Shown here: piece by piece, positions 20,472-28,573 of the stretch
How the letters are laid out: each line of letters opens with the position of its first letter
Position numbering within the stretch: the stretch's first letter is position 1
From: Rhizobium sp. Q54
Lineage (GTDB): Bacteria > Pseudomonadota > Alphaproteobacteria > UBA2966 > CAIVPW01
DNA: 55,490 bases
Direction of reading: 5' to 3'
Assembly: GCA_945904955.1 (NCBI GenBank)
Contig: CAMDPO010000012.1
Span: 1 to 55,490, forward strand
The notes under the pieces: model-generated
The model's input: only the letters and a program-made list of their open reading frames with translations
Database searches by the model: none
What the model was told of the DNA's origin: nothing
Made by a program: the position numbers and the translations under genes

Positions 20472-20909
20472 ATGCACGAAAATCCGCGCAACATGACGCA
20501 GGGGCAGTTCTCGTTCCTGCCGCCGCTGACCGACGACCAGATCAAGGCCCAGATCGCCTACGCCATCAAGCAGGGCTTTGCGGTCAGCGTCGAGTTCACC
20601 GACGACCCGCATCCCCGCAACACGTACTGGGAGATGTGGTGCCAGCCGATGTTCGACACCAAGGATCCCGCGGCGGTGATGCTCGAAGTCAACGAGTGCC
20701 GCAAGACGTGGGGTGCCAACCACTACATCAAGGTGCAGGCGTTCGATAACGCCCGCTGGCGCGAGTCGGTGGCGATGTCCTTCATCGTCAACCGTCCGAA
20801 GTACGAGCCAGGTCTGGCACTGGCCCGCCAAGAGGGGCCGGGCCGCAGCATCCACTACACCGTGCACTCCTACGCGACCGACAAGCCGCGCGGCGAGCGC
20901 TACAAGTAG
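20472..20909 (+). CDS. cbbS: RubisCO small subunit, form IC
   Basis: 145 residues from ATG 20472 with an AGGAG site. A second Met eight codons in ([17 protein letters not shown]) matches the usual family start, so a slightly shorter protein is possible. The core reads [14 protein letters not shown] and [20 protein letters not shown]. The extended C-terminal hairpin typical of red-type small subunits is present, ending [20 protein letters not shown]. It lies 51 bp after cbbL and is followed by a strong hairpin before cbbX. Confidence 0.97.
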   Translation: MHENPRNMTQGQFSFLPPLTDDQIKAQIAYAIKQGFAVSVEFTDDPHPRNTYWEMWCQPMFDTKDPAAVMLEVNECRKTWGANHYIKVQAFDNARWRESVAMSFIVNRPKYEPGLALARQEGPGRSIHYTVHSYATDKPRGERYK

Positions 20910-20923
20910 GAAGTCGAAGACGA

Positions 20924-20952
20924 CTCCCGGGGCGCCCCACGCGCCCCGGGAG
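20924..20952 (+). terminator. 12-bp perfect hairpin between cbbS and cbbX
   Basis: CTCCCGGGGCGC and its exact complement flank the five-base loop CCCAC. No U-run follows, so it is not a classical intrinsic terminator. It may partly terminate or act as an RNA 3'-end stabiliser, letting RubisCO mRNA exceed cbbX mRNA; this role is inferred. Confidence 0.6.
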
Positions 20953-21010
20953 CACTACCCGAGACGGGGCCCAGGCCAACGTCCGATGGCCCCACCACCG
21001 CAGGGCCACC

Positions 21011-21925
21011 ATGACCGATCAATCCCCAGAAAAGAGCGAAGGCGCACAGGCCTTCCCCGATTCCTTCGACCTCGAAGGCGAGTTCGCGCGCTCGAACGTC
21101 CAGGCGGTGCTCGAGAAGCTCGACCGCGAATTGGTCGGCCTCGCCCCCGTCAAGCAGCGCATCCGCGAGATCGCGGCACTCCTGCTCGTCGACAAGGCGC
21201 GCCGCTCCATGGGTCTCGAGACCGGCGCACCGACCCTGCACATGTCGTTCACCGGCAACCCCGGCACCGGCAAGACCACCGTCGCCTTGCGCATGGCCGA
21301 GATCCTCAAGAACCTCGGCTACGTGCGCCAGGGTCACCTCATCTCGGTGACGCGCGATGACCTCGTCGGCCAGTACATCGGCCACACCGCGCCCAAGACG
21401 CGCGAAGTCATCAAGAAGGCGATGGGCGGCGTCCTCTTCATCGACGAGGCCTACTACCTCTACAAGCCGGAGAACGAGCGCGACTACGGCGCCGAGGCGA
21501 TCGAGATCCTGCTCCAGGTCATGGAGAACCAGCGCGACGACCTCGTCGTGATTCTCGCCGGCTACGCCAACCGCATGGAAGTCTTCTTCCAGTCGAACCC
21601 CGGCTTCCGCAGCCGCATCGCCCACCACATCGACTTCCCCGACTACTCGGAGAAGGAGCTGATGTCGATCGCCCAGCTGATGGTGGACGCCCAGCACTAC
21701 GTGCTGACGCCCGAGGCGCAGAAGGTGCTGCGCGACTACATCCCGCGCCGCATGAAGATGCCGCACTTCGCCAACGCGCGCTCGATGCGCAACGCCCTCG
21801 ACCGCGCCAAGCTGCGCCAGGCCAACCGCCTGTTCGGACGCAAGGACCGCACCAACCTGACCCGCCACGACCTCACCACCATCGAGGCCGAGGACCTGCT
21901 GCAGAGCCGCGTTTTCCAGGTTTGA
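21011..21925 (+). CDS. cbbX: Red-type RubisCO activase CbbX
   Basis: 304 residues, an AAA+ protein of the family's usual size. Walker A is GNPGTGKTT at 82-90, the pore-loop segment is [11 protein letters not shown], and Walker B is [12 protein letters not shown] ending near 150. The sensor region [19 protein letters not shown] follows. CbbX hexamers use ATP to tug the C-terminus of the RubisCO large subunit and free sugar-phosphate inhibitors; RuBP stimulates it. It is the last gene of the operon, 101 bp after cbbS across the hairpin. A further stem-loop lies behind it. Confidence 0.97.
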   Translation: MTDQSPEKSEGAQAFPDSFDLEGEFARSNVQAVLEKLDRELVGLAPVKQRIREIAALLLVDKARRSMGLETGAPTLHMSFTGNPGTGKTTVALRMAEILKNLGYVRQGHLISVTRDDLVGQYIGHTAPKTREVIKKAMGGVLFIDEAYYLYKPENERDYGAEAIEILLQVMENQRDDLVVILAGYANRMEVFFQSNPGFRSRIAHHIDFPDYSEKELMSIAQLMVDAQHYVLTPEAQKVLRDYIPRRMKMPHFANARSMRNALDRAKLRQANRLFGRKDRTNLTRHDLTTIEAEDLLQSRVFQV

Positions 21926-21953
21926 ACCTTCCTGCTCGCGCGGGGTCCGACCT

Positions 21954-21975
21954 CCTCACCCGGTGACGGGTGAGG
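21954..21975 (+). terminator. Stem-loop after cbbX
   Basis: CCTCACCCG and CGGGTGAGG form a perfect 9-bp stem around GTGA, 29 bases after the cbbX stop. No T-tract follows. It is a candidate end of the Calvin-cycle transcript and resembles the GGGTGAGGG core of the dispersed repeats at 23.6 and 24.4 kb. Confidence 0.5.
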
Positions 21976-22097
21976 GAGTCGAGCTCGAAAACGGCCGAGC
22001 GGTGCGTCTCTTCGACCCCCACCGATAGATCGCGTTCGACAAAACTCCGTCGTACGCCGTAGTGAAAAACACTCCCCCGCGCGCTACATTGACCTCT

Positions 22098-22694
22098 ATG
22101 GCGGGCAACGATCACAAGGCACGCAATGTCGCCATCCTCGCCGCGGGCGCAGGGATGGTCGGCTTGCTGACGTCCATGTCGATCGTCTTCCCGCGCATCG
22201 ACCCGACCTATGTCGCCGCTTACGAGGCGGCCGAGGACACCTCGCCGTTCGTCGAGCTCGACGCGACCCAGAGCCCGCCGCATCCCCTTTCCCTCGCGCT
22301 GCTGCCGATGGCGACCGAGCCGGGCGCCAAGCTGTCCGGCCCCCTCGTCGAGGAGCTCGCCCGCGACGTGACCCAGGAGCTCGGCGGCTTGGGCTTGCGC
22401 CTCGCCGACGACCGGGCCACCGAGGCGATGCGCGGCGAGACCATCCCGCACCACGAACAGGGCCGCGTGCTTGGCGTGCGCTACGTGCTGGCGACAACGC
22501 TCGGCGGCACCGAGGACGACCTGCGCGTCCACGCCACCCTCACCGACTGCGCTACCAAGCGCATATTGTGGAAGGGCACCTTCTTCAAGACCCGCCGCGT
22601 CGGTGCTTCCGACGAGACCCAGCGCGAGATCGCCTTTGCGCTGCGCAGCGTGCTGCCGCTCGACCGCGGCACCAAGGGTCCGGAAGAGTGGTGA
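22098..22694 (+). CDS. Membrane-anchored protein with TolB-N/FlgO-like domain, function unknown
   Basis: 198 residues from ATG 22098. A hydrophobic segment (VAILAAGAGMVGLLTSMSIV) near residues 10-30 suggests a membrane anchor or uncleaved signal. The rest resembles the small domain found at the C-terminus of many adenylate cyclases and in FlgO-type lipoproteins. It opens LALLPMATEPG, passes GVRYVLATTLGGTEDDLRV and ends TKRILWKGTFFKTR. No catalytic residues are evident. It follows cbbX after 172 bp, beyond a probable terminator, so it is probably a separate unit. The domain resemblance is by eye. Confidence 0.65.
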   Translation: MAGNDHKARNVAILAAGAGMVGLLTSMSIVFPRIDPTYVAAYEAAEDTSPFVELDATQSPPHPLSLALLPMATEPGAKLSGPLVEELARDVTQELGGLGLRLADDRATEAMRGETIPHHEQGRVLGVRYVLATTLGGTEDDLRVHATLTDCATKRILWKGTFFKTRRVGASDETQREIAFALRSVLPLDRGTKGPEEW

Positions 22695-22721
22695 GCTAAG
22701 CTCTCGGGTCACGCCGACCCT

Positions 22722-22886
22722 TCAGCCCGGGAGCTGCGCTCCCATCCAGTCCAACGCTCTGCCGACCGCCTCGACCGGATCCAACGGCCCGAGGCTCGCC
22801 CCCAGCAACGACGCGACCGCCAGACCGGCGACGGCCACCAGCAACACGATCAGCGCGTAGTCGAACTCCTGCACGGGGCGCACCAT
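22722..22886 (-). CDS. Small single-pass membrane protein, 54 residues
   Basis: From ATG 22886 the frame reads a short polar N-terminus (MVRPVQEFDY), a hydrophobic helix (ALIVLLVAVAGLAVASLLGA) and an amphipathic tail ending MGAQLPG. It vaguely recalls Flp-type pilins in placing an aromatic-acidic motif before the helix, but the identification is weak. The open frame continues upstream through a 27-bp tandem repeat encoding EGALGASRA units, which is unlikely to be coding. It converges on the preceding gene. Confidence 0.5.
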   Translation of the reverse strand: MVRPVQEFDYALIVLLVAVAGLAVASLLGASLGPLDPVEAVGRALDWMGAQLPG

Positions 22887-22900
22887 ACACGCGCCGGCTG

Positions 22901-23020
22901 GTCGCCCGGAACGGGCGCGTCGCCCGGAACAGGCGCGACTCGCGCCCAGCGCGCCTTCGGCGCGACTCGCGCCCAGCGCGCCTTCGGCGCAACGCGCGCC
23001 CGGCACGCCTTCGGCGCGAC
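22901..23020. repeat. Tandem repeat array: 18-bp x2 and 27-bp x3
   Basis: GTCGCCCGGAAC recurs with an 18-bp period at 22901 and 22919. A 27-bp unit beginning GGCGCGACTCGCGCCC then runs as two identical copies (22932-22958, 22959-22985), a third diverged copy (22986-23012) and a partial fourth. Each unit contains CGCCTTCGGCG, which also occurs in the dispersed repeats nearby. It lies upstream of the small membrane protein gene. Confidence 0.9.
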
Positions 23021-23122
23021 CAAGTTGTGACGGTGATCACACGGTAACAATCGAGGGCTGACTTTCTGCGGCTGCTGTGCGACTTTTCCACCGCCTTATC
23101 CACAGGCGATCACCTCACCCAG

Positions 23123-23617
23123 ATGCCGAACGTAACCGTGGCCGAGCACGTCAAAGCGTCCGGCCCCAAAGTCTGGGAGCTGGTTGGCCGCTTCGAGGGC
23201 ATCCACAAGTGGATGCCGGGCATCAAATCGGCGGAGACTCAAGGGTCCGGCGCCGGCGCCATCCGCACGGTGACCCTGGCCGGCGGCGACGTCCTCATCG
23301 AGAGACAGATCGCCCGCGCCGACGACCCGCTCGCCTACACCTATTCGATCGAACAGGGCGGCCTCGGGCTCACCAGCCACATCAGCACCCTGATGGTGAT
23401 GGACCACGGCGACGGCAGCTGCACCGTCTCCTGGGTCTGCAACTACGAAGCGAAGGACAAGACCCAGACCGACAGCATCGGCGCCGGCATGCGCAACTTC
23501 TACAAAACCGGCATCGCCGCCATCAAGAAACGCTTCGAGCCGACCATCCTCAGCGGCCTCACCGCCGCCGCCCAACGGGCCCCCGCTCCCCCGCCCACTC
23601 CGCTCCGCAAAAAATAG
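23123..23617 (+). CDS. SRPBCC (START/Bet v1-fold) family protein
   Basis: 164 residues. It starts VTVAEHVKASGPKVWELVGRFEG IHKWMPG in the manner of polyketide-cyclase/dehydrase-like ligand-binding proteins. Mid-protein strands include IRTVTLAGGDVLIERQ and GDGSCTVSWVCNYEAK, and the C-terminal long helix is YKTGIAAIKKRFEPTI. A Pro/Lys tail ends the protein. These proteins bind hydrophobic ligands in a helix-grip pocket; the ligand is unknown. It is followed immediately by an intergenic repeat element. Confidence 0.82.
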   Translation: MPNVTVAEHVKASGPKVWELVGRFEGIHKWMPGIKSAETQGSGAGAIRTVTLAGGDVLIERQIARADDPLAYTYSIEQGGLGLTSHISTLMVMDHGDGSCTVSWVCNYEAKDKTQTDSIGAGMRNFYKTGIAAIKKRFEPTILSGLTAAAQRAPAPPPTPLRKK

Positions 23618-23618
23618 A

Positions 23619-23723
23619 GTCCCTCGTCCGCCTTCGGCGGGAGAGGATTGGCGCAGCTCGCGAGCGCAGCGAGTTAGCGCAGCCCGGGTGAGGGCGGGTA
23701 AGACCCGCGCGCAAGCAGCGCGC
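23619..23723. repeat. Dispersed intergenic repeat, copy A
   Basis: An element of about 105 bp: an outer CCCTCG arm, an inner CCGCCTTCGGCGG hairpin, a GCTCGCGAGC palindrome and the 3' core GGGTGAGGGCGGGTAAGAC followed by alternating GC. It closely matches copy B at 24383-24487 and shares its 3' core with copy C near 49.77 kb. It fills the gap between two convergent genes and may also end their transcripts. Confidence 0.85.
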
Positions 23724-23735
23724 TCATTCCCAACT

Positions 23736-23987
23736 CTATCGCTCCCCCGTCTCCCAATCCGGCTTCGCCGCGTCGAGAATCGAATAGATCTGCGCCACCT
23801 GCGGATCCATCGGATGGCGCACCTCCGCGCCCATCTCGCCCTTCTTCTCGACCCACGTCAGCGCCTCGACCAGCTGCTCGGCGCTGGCGCCGGTGCCGAG
23901 GATGGCCGCGATCTGGCTGTCGTCGATCCGCCCGACGATGCGCACGACGTCGGCGTGGTGCAGGGAGTGCTTGGCCGCGTGGTTCAT
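23736..23987 (-). CDS. Conserved-looking small protein, 83 residues, function unknown
   Basis: From ATG 23987, preceded on its strand by AGGAGG. It begins MNHAAKHSLHHADVVRIVGR and continues with a helical IAAILGTGASAEQLVEALTW, then an acidic/charged end. There is no signal peptide or membrane segment. The composition (balanced, with normal codon use) supports a real gene. I do not recognise the family. It is convergent with the SRPBCC gene and divergent from the small lipoprotein gene at 24087. Confidence 0.65.
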   Translation of the reverse strand: MNHAAKHSLHHADVVRIVGRIDDSQIAAILGTGASAEQLVEALTWVEKKGEMGAEVRHPMDPQVAQIYSILDAAKPDWETGER

Positions 23988-24086
23988 GGGGGGGGCGCCT
24001 CCTGGGTTCAGCCCCACCCCTACGGCAAATGGCGCCGCCGCCATACGGCCGTTGCCTTACCCGGACGGTTCCGTCACGCTCAAGCA

Positions 24087-24377
24087 ATGTCGCAGCGCCG
24101 TCGCGTCTCTGGCCGTACCCTTGCCGTCGCCACCGTGGCAATCGCGGTCCTGGCCGCCTGCGCGCCCGGACCCAATCCGCTGATCAGCGAGGCGCACGAC
24201 GCCGGCTTCTGGCTCGGCATCTGGCACGGCATCATCGCGCCCCTCACGCTGATCATCTCGCTGTTCACCGACAACGTGCAGATGTACGAGGCCAACCACG
24301 CCGCCTGGCGCTACGACCTCGGCTTCGCGATCGGCGCCGGCATCCTCTTCGGCGGCTTCTGGCGCTCCAATCGCTAA
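24087..24377 (+). CDS. Small membrane lipoprotein
   Basis: 96 residues from ATG 24087. Its basic N-terminus MSQRRRVSGR leads into a hydrophobic stretch with a lipobox (AVLAAC), so Cys is the likely lipidation site. Two further hydrophobic segments, FWLGIWHGIIAPLTLIISLF and LGFAIGAGILFGGFW, suggest membrane-embedded helices. This combination is common in short uncharacterised bacterial proteins; the role is unknown. A dispersed repeat copy follows the stop codon. Confidence 0.75.
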   Translation: MSQRRRVSGRTLAVATVAIAVLAACAPGPNPLISEAHDAGFWLGIWHGIIAPLTLIISLFTDNVQMYEANHAAWRYDLGFAIGAGILFGGFWRSNR

Positions 24378-24382
24378 CCAAG

Positions 24383-24487
24383 ACTCCCTCGCCTGCCTTC
24401 GGCGGGAGAGGCCTGGCGCAGCTTACGAGCGCCAGCGAGTTGGTGAAGCCTGGGTGAGGGCGGGTAAGACATCGCGCGCAGCGCGCC
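24383..24487. repeat. Dispersed intergenic repeat, copy B
   Basis: Nearly the same as copy A over its full length, with scattered substitutions and a GCCTGCCTTCGGCGGGAGAG start. It occupies the whole gap between the lipoprotein gene and the convergent transporter gene. Confidence 0.85.
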
Positions 24488-24493
24488 AACCCC

Positions 24494-25372
24494 CTACGCC
24501 GCGCTACTCCGCCGCGCCCACACAATTCCCGCCAGCACCAACGCCGCCCCGGCCGCCTGGAGCGGCCCCAGCGCTTCCTCGAACAGCACCCACGCCAGCA
24601 CCGCCGCCACCAGCGGCTGCAACAGCAGCGTCACCGACGTGAACGACGCCGGCAGATGCTTGAGCGCCCACGCGATCAGCCCCTGCCCCGCCGCATGGCT
24701 GAGCCACGCCACCGCCAACAGCACCACCCACCCGCGCGCCGTCTGCGGCCACAACGACTCGCCCGACACCACGGCCACCGCCAGCAGCACCACGCTCATG
24801 GTGACGCCGCTCCACAGCATCACGATCGAGGCCGGCAACCGCTCGCGCAGCCCCTTCACGCACACCAGGTACGCGCCATAGAACACGGCCGTCGACAGCC
24901 CAAGCAGATCGCCGACCAGCGCCCCGCCTCCCGCGGCCGCGCTCCCGCGCATCAACAACATCGCTCCCGCCAGCGCACACAGTCCGCCCACCAGGAACCC
25001 GGCGGTAATGCGCTCGCGCAGGAACAACCACGCCCCGGCGGTGACGAAGATCGGCGCAAAGTTCGAGAACAGCGTCGCATTGGCGACCGTGGTCAGGTGG
25101 ATCGACCAATGCCACAACGCCAAGTCCGCCGCGAAGAACACCCCCGCCAGCGCCATCCACAGATGATCGGCCCGCGAAAGCTGCGGCCTCTCGTCCGCCT
25201 TGAGGAGCAGCCGCGTCGCCAGCCACAGCACGGGCAGCGCCAGCGTCACCCGATGGAACGCGGTGGCCGACGGCCCGAGCTCGGAGAGCCGCACGGCGAT
25301 CGGCGAGAATCCGAGCGCCGCGGCGCCGGCCAAAAGCGCGGGGAGAGCGAGACGAGGTGCGATCACCGGCAC
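24494..25372 (-). CDS. EamA/DMT-family transporter
   Basis: About 292 residues from GTG 25372; the frame stays open upstream but only the part from PVIAPRLALPALLAGAAALG resembles the family. Ten hydrophobic helices arranged as two five-helix repeats are visible. The characteristic segments are WHWSIHLTTVANATLFSNFA in the first half and LPASFTSVTLLLQPLVAAVL in the second. The family exports metabolites or amino acids across the inner membrane; the substrate is unknown. The start codon is uncertain because there is no ATG and no strong ribosome binding site. Confidence 0.85.
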   Translation of the reverse strand: MPVIAPRLALPALLAGAAALGFSPIAVRLSELGPSATAFHRVTLALPVLWLATRLLLKADERPQLSRADHLWMALAGVFFAADLALWHWSIHLTTVANATLFSNFAPIFVTAGAWLFLRERITAGFLVGGLCALAGAMLLMRGSAAAGGGALVGDLLGLSTAVFYGAYLVCVKGLRERLPASIVMLWSGVTMSVVLLAVAVVSGESLWPQTARGWVVLLAVAWLSHAAGQGLIAWALKHLPASFTSVTLLLQPLVAAVLAWVLFEEALGPLQAAGAALVLAGIVWARRSSAA

Positions 25373-25559
25373 TCGTGTACCTGTGTCGCGGCGGCGGCGC
25401 GAGTGGCGTGCGCGGCCGGCAACGTATCGATTCGCCCGATTGCGCCCGGGTCTTGTCGGCGAACGCGCCCAACTGAAATCTCGAAGGCCGGCGCGCCCGC
25501 CTGGAGCCGCAACCGCTGTCCCCAGCACGGAAACCCCACCTAAGCCGGCAGCAACGAGG

Positions 25560-25808
25560 AGTCCCGCGAACGATCTATCGGAGGAGGCGACTCAGCTTTT
25601 GGTGGACGCGACGACGGGCAAAGGCGGCACCATCATGAGGCTGAATACCCTGGGAGGCCGATACATACAGGCCAACGGCAAGATATTTGGCGATCGGTCC
25701 GACAGACGGTCGTCGGCCCGGTGGGAGTACGCGCTGGAACAACTCGTCGACCGTGGTTTCGTCGTAGAGCGAAGCGACGCCGTTCTGGAAGTATCGGACG
25801 CAGGGTAG
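25560..25808 (+). pseudogene. Orphan C-terminal fragment of an unknown protein
   Basis: The frame in this otherwise gene-free region encodes a coherent stretch, LVDATTGKGGTIMRLNTLGG followed by NGKIFGDRSDRRSSARW and LEQLVDRGFVVE. This recalls the winged-helix-like C-terminal module of large uncharacterised proteins, often in accessory regions. There is no credible start and no N-terminal domain, so I read it as a remnant. The match is from memory of the pattern and is weak. Confidence 0.4.
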
Positions 25809-26289
25809 GGGCACGCCGACAACCTTCGAGGAGCATCTTGAAAGCAACTCGGCTGCGCGACGCCTCATTCGCGTTCCATAGCGGCAAGCCCGACCTTCGA
25901 TAACCTACGGCACGTCGGCCGCTCTAGGAGCGCGCGGATGGAAATTCGCAACTCCTCGTGACTTGACGGATTTTCGCTGACGTTCCGGCCGTCAAGCGTC
26001 CTGCGATCAAATCTGCAGCGCCCTTTCCATGCATCGTCTCACGCGCCATCTCTCGCGCATGCGCGTGCTGGATGCGAAGAACACTGAAGGTGGTTCGAGG
26101 CGCGGACGGATTCGCGTGCGGCACAGCGGCACCGTCTCACGTATTTTCAACGCAATTACGTTGAGACACCCGCAACGGTGCCACCCAGCGGGCCCGGACA
26201 TGCACGCTGCGACGGGCGCGCTCACGCGCGCGTCATCTGCATATTTCGCGCATATCTTATGCGGAGCGCAGGGTGCCAGAGAGCCGAGT
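25809..26289. other. Gene-free stretch with one imperfect stem-loop
   Basis: No convincing coding frame is seen between the fragment above and the cyclase stop codon. The only structure noted is a long imperfect inverted repeat at 26128-26182: outer arms GGCACCGT/ACGGTGCC and inner arms GTCTCACGTA/TACGTTGAGAC with a one-base bulge. Base composition is somewhat less GC-rich than the surroundings, in keeping with decayed or foreign DNA. Confidence 0.45.
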
Positions 26290-28569
26290 CTACTTTTCCT
26301 TCATGATCCACACGCCCTTCCAATCGGGCGGCGTGTGGCCCTTGAGGTACTCGCAGCGCTCGATGTAGGTCTGCGACAGGTGGTCGCTCGGGTTGGCCTT
26401 CAGTGCGTCCCCGAAGTTCTTGATCGCCTTGTCGAAGTTGCCGGCGCGGTAGAGCGCGATGCCCTCGCGGAAGTAGTTCACCACGTCCATGAGGTTCGGG
26501 AACTGCGTCGGCCCGTAGAAGTCGAGCACTTCCCACACGCCGACCGGCTCGGTCTTGCCCTTGACCACGACATGGTCCACCTCGCGCATGCGGTAGGTGC
26601 CCTTGAGCTTGGCCTTGGTGTACTCCGAGATCAGCAGCTTGGCGTGGTACTGCTTGCAGGCGCTTTCCAGACGCGCAGCGAGGTTCACGCCGTCGCCGAT
26701 CAGCGTGTAGTTCATGCGTTTGGGCGAGCCGATGTTGCCCGACACGATGTTGTCGGTGTTGAGCCCGATGCCTATGTGGATCGGCTTCTTGCCCTGGGTC
26801 TGGCGCACCGTGTTCCACTGGTCGAGCTGCGTCAGCATCGAGATCGAGGAGCGCACGGCGCGGTCCTCGTCGTCGTCGTGGGGCAGCGGCACACCGAACG
26901 CCGCCATCACGGCATCGCCGATGAACTTGTCGAGCATGCCCTCCTCCTTGACGATGCAATCGACCATCAAGGTGAAGTACTCGTTCAGCATCGCCACGGT
27001 GCCCTGCGGCCCGAGCTCCTCGGTCAGCGTCGTGAAGCTGCGGATGTCGGAGAACAGCACTGTAGCGACCGACGTCTTGCCGCCCATCACGTCCTGGCCG
27101 GCCGCCATCAGCTTCTCGGCGATGCTGGGGTCGATGTAGCGCGACATCGTCGACTTCATGCGCTTGGCGTCGGAGACGTCTTCGATCATCAACAGCGTGC
27201 CGAGCTTCTTGGCCTGGCCCGACGTGTTGAGGAGCGGCAGCACCGTGAGGTTGGCCGATACCTTGCCTTCGCCGACGATGAGGTCGACGTCCAGCATCAC
27301 CACCTGTTCCTTGGTCTGGTTGACGCGCGTGATCGTCTCCAGAATCCAGGCGTTGCCACCGGCGAAGTAGTCCTTGGCTTTCTTGCCGATCAGGCCGGTC
27401 TCCTCGGCCTTAAAGATGCGCACGCCGGCGTGGTTCGACGTGACGATGGTGCCTTCCTCGTCCATCGTGATGACGCCGTTCGACATCGACTCGAGCATGC
27501 TCTGGTTGTAGTTGCGCATGTTGGTGACGTCGTCGAAGAGCTTGGCGTTCTCGAGCGCGATCGACACCTGCGCCGTGAACGCCTTCAGGCGGCTCTCGTC
27601 CTCGTCGGTGAACGGGCCGCCGCGCTTGTTCAGCACTTGCGTCACGCCGATGCACTTGCCGTCCTTGTTGACAACAGGCACCGCGAGCATCGAGCGCGTA
27701 AAGTAGCCCGTGCGCTTGTCGAAGCTCGGATTGAAGCGCAGGTCGGCGTAGGCGTGCGGGATGTTCACCGACTTGCCGGAGGTGAACACCGCGCCGGCGA
27801 TGCCGAGGTGGTTGGGCAGGCGGATTTCGCCGATGCCGGCGTCGCCTTGGGCGACGCGGCTGAACAGCTCGTTGGTCTTGTCGTCGTTGATGAACAAGGT
27901 CGAGCGCTCGGCCTTGAGCATGCGCGTCGCCTCGAACATGACCTTTTGCAGCAAGGTCGAGAGGTCGATCTCGGAGGTGACGTCCGAGACCACGTCGAGG
28001 AACTGCATCTCGCGCGCGCGCTCGCGCTTGACGTTCTCGACCAGCTGGGTGCTTTGCAGCGCCACCGCGGCCTGGGTCGTCATGGCTTCCATGAAGCCCA
28101 TGTCGCGCTTGTTGAAGCGGCCCTTCTTCTTGTTCAGGGCCTGAGCAACGCCGATGATCTCGCCGCGCACGGTGCGCACCGGCGCGCACAGGATGTTGCG
28201 CGTCTTGAAGCCGGTCTGCTCGTCCACCGCCGCATTGAAGCGGCTGTCCTTGTAGGGTTCGTGGATCAGCAGGCCCTCGCCGGTCGTGAAGACGTGACCG
28301 GCGATGCCGGTGTTGTTGAGGATGCGGATCTCTCTGGAGTGGTCGCCGAGCGCGACGCGGCTGTAGAGCTCGCCGGTCTGCGGGTCGTTCAAGAACAGCG
28401 AGCCACGCTCGGACTCGGTCTCGCGCGCGACGATCTCGACGAGGGTGCGCAGCACCTCGTCCACCGTCTCCATTGCGGCGACCATGCGCGAGATGGTGAG
28501 GAGGGTCTCGACCTCCTTCAGCCTCCCGGTGGCTTCGCCGCCGCGCTTGCTGGCTGGTACGGGCTGCAT
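26290..28569 (-). CDS. GAF-GAF-PAS class III adenylate/guanylate cyclase with C-terminal TPR-like tail
   Basis: 759 residues, with no membrane helix. GAF1 covers about 20-165 and GAF2 about 195-345; both end with NKFDE-like motifs (NKKKGRFNKRD, NKRGGPFTDEDE) found in cyclic-nucleotide-binding GAF domains. A PAS-like region follows (about 355-470). The cyclase domain (about 495-670) carries VLFSDIRSFTTLTE with the metal Asp, MLDKFIGDAVMAAFG, and YTLIGDGVNLAARLE. A TPR-like segment (FREGIALYRAGNFDKAIKNF) closes the protein. It resembles the CyaB-type cyclases. It makes cAMP (or cGMP) in the cytoplasm and is co-transcribed with the coiled-coil gene 4 bp upstream. Confidence 0.93.
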   Translation of the reverse strand: MQPVPASKRGGEATGRLKEVETLLTISRMVAAMETVDEVLRTLVEIVARETESERGSLFLNDPQTGELYSRVALGDHSREIRILNNTGIAGHVFTTGEGLLIHEPYKDSRFNAAVDEQTGFKTRNILCAPVRTVRGEIIGVAQALNKKKGRFNKRDMGFMEAMTTQAAVALQSTQLVENVKRERAREMQFLDVVSDVTSEIDLSTLLQKVMFEATRMLKAERSTLFINDDKTNELFSRVAQGDAGIGEIRLPNHLGIAGAVFTSGKSVNIPHAYADLRFNPSFDKRTGYFTRSMLAVPVVNKDGKCIGVTQVLNKRGGPFTDEDESRLKAFTAQVSIALENAKLFDDVTNMRNYNQSMLESMSNGVITMDEEGTIVTSNHAGVRIFKAEETGLIGKKAKDYFAGGNAWILETITRVNQTKEQVVMLDVDLIVGEGKVSANLTVLPLLNTSGQAKKLGTLLMIEDVSDAKRMKSTMSRYIDPSIAEKLMAAGQDVMGGKTSVATVLFSDIRSFTTLTEELGPQGTVAMLNEYFTLMVDCIVKEEGMLDKFIGDAVMAAFGVPLPHDDDEDRAVRSSISMLTQLDQWNTVRQTQGKKPIHIGIGLNTDNIVSGNIGSPKRMNYTLIGDGVNLAARLESACKQYHAKLLISEYTKAKLKGTYRMREVDHVVVKGKTEPVGVWEVLDFYGPTQFPNLMDVVNYFREGIALYRAGNFDKAIKNFGDALKANPSDHLSQTYIERCEYLKGHTPPDWKGVWIMKEK

Positions 28570-28573
28570 CTAG

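Noticed and set aside
22901-23020. CRISPR-like array
   Set aside because: The units are directly abutted with no unique spacers and no cas genes are present, so it is a simple tandem repeat.
23033-23104. Possible replication origin (DnaA boxes plus GTGATCAC)
   Set aside because: Only one perfect and one imperfect box, no AT-rich unwinding region and no dnaA, hemE, parAB or gidA neighbours.
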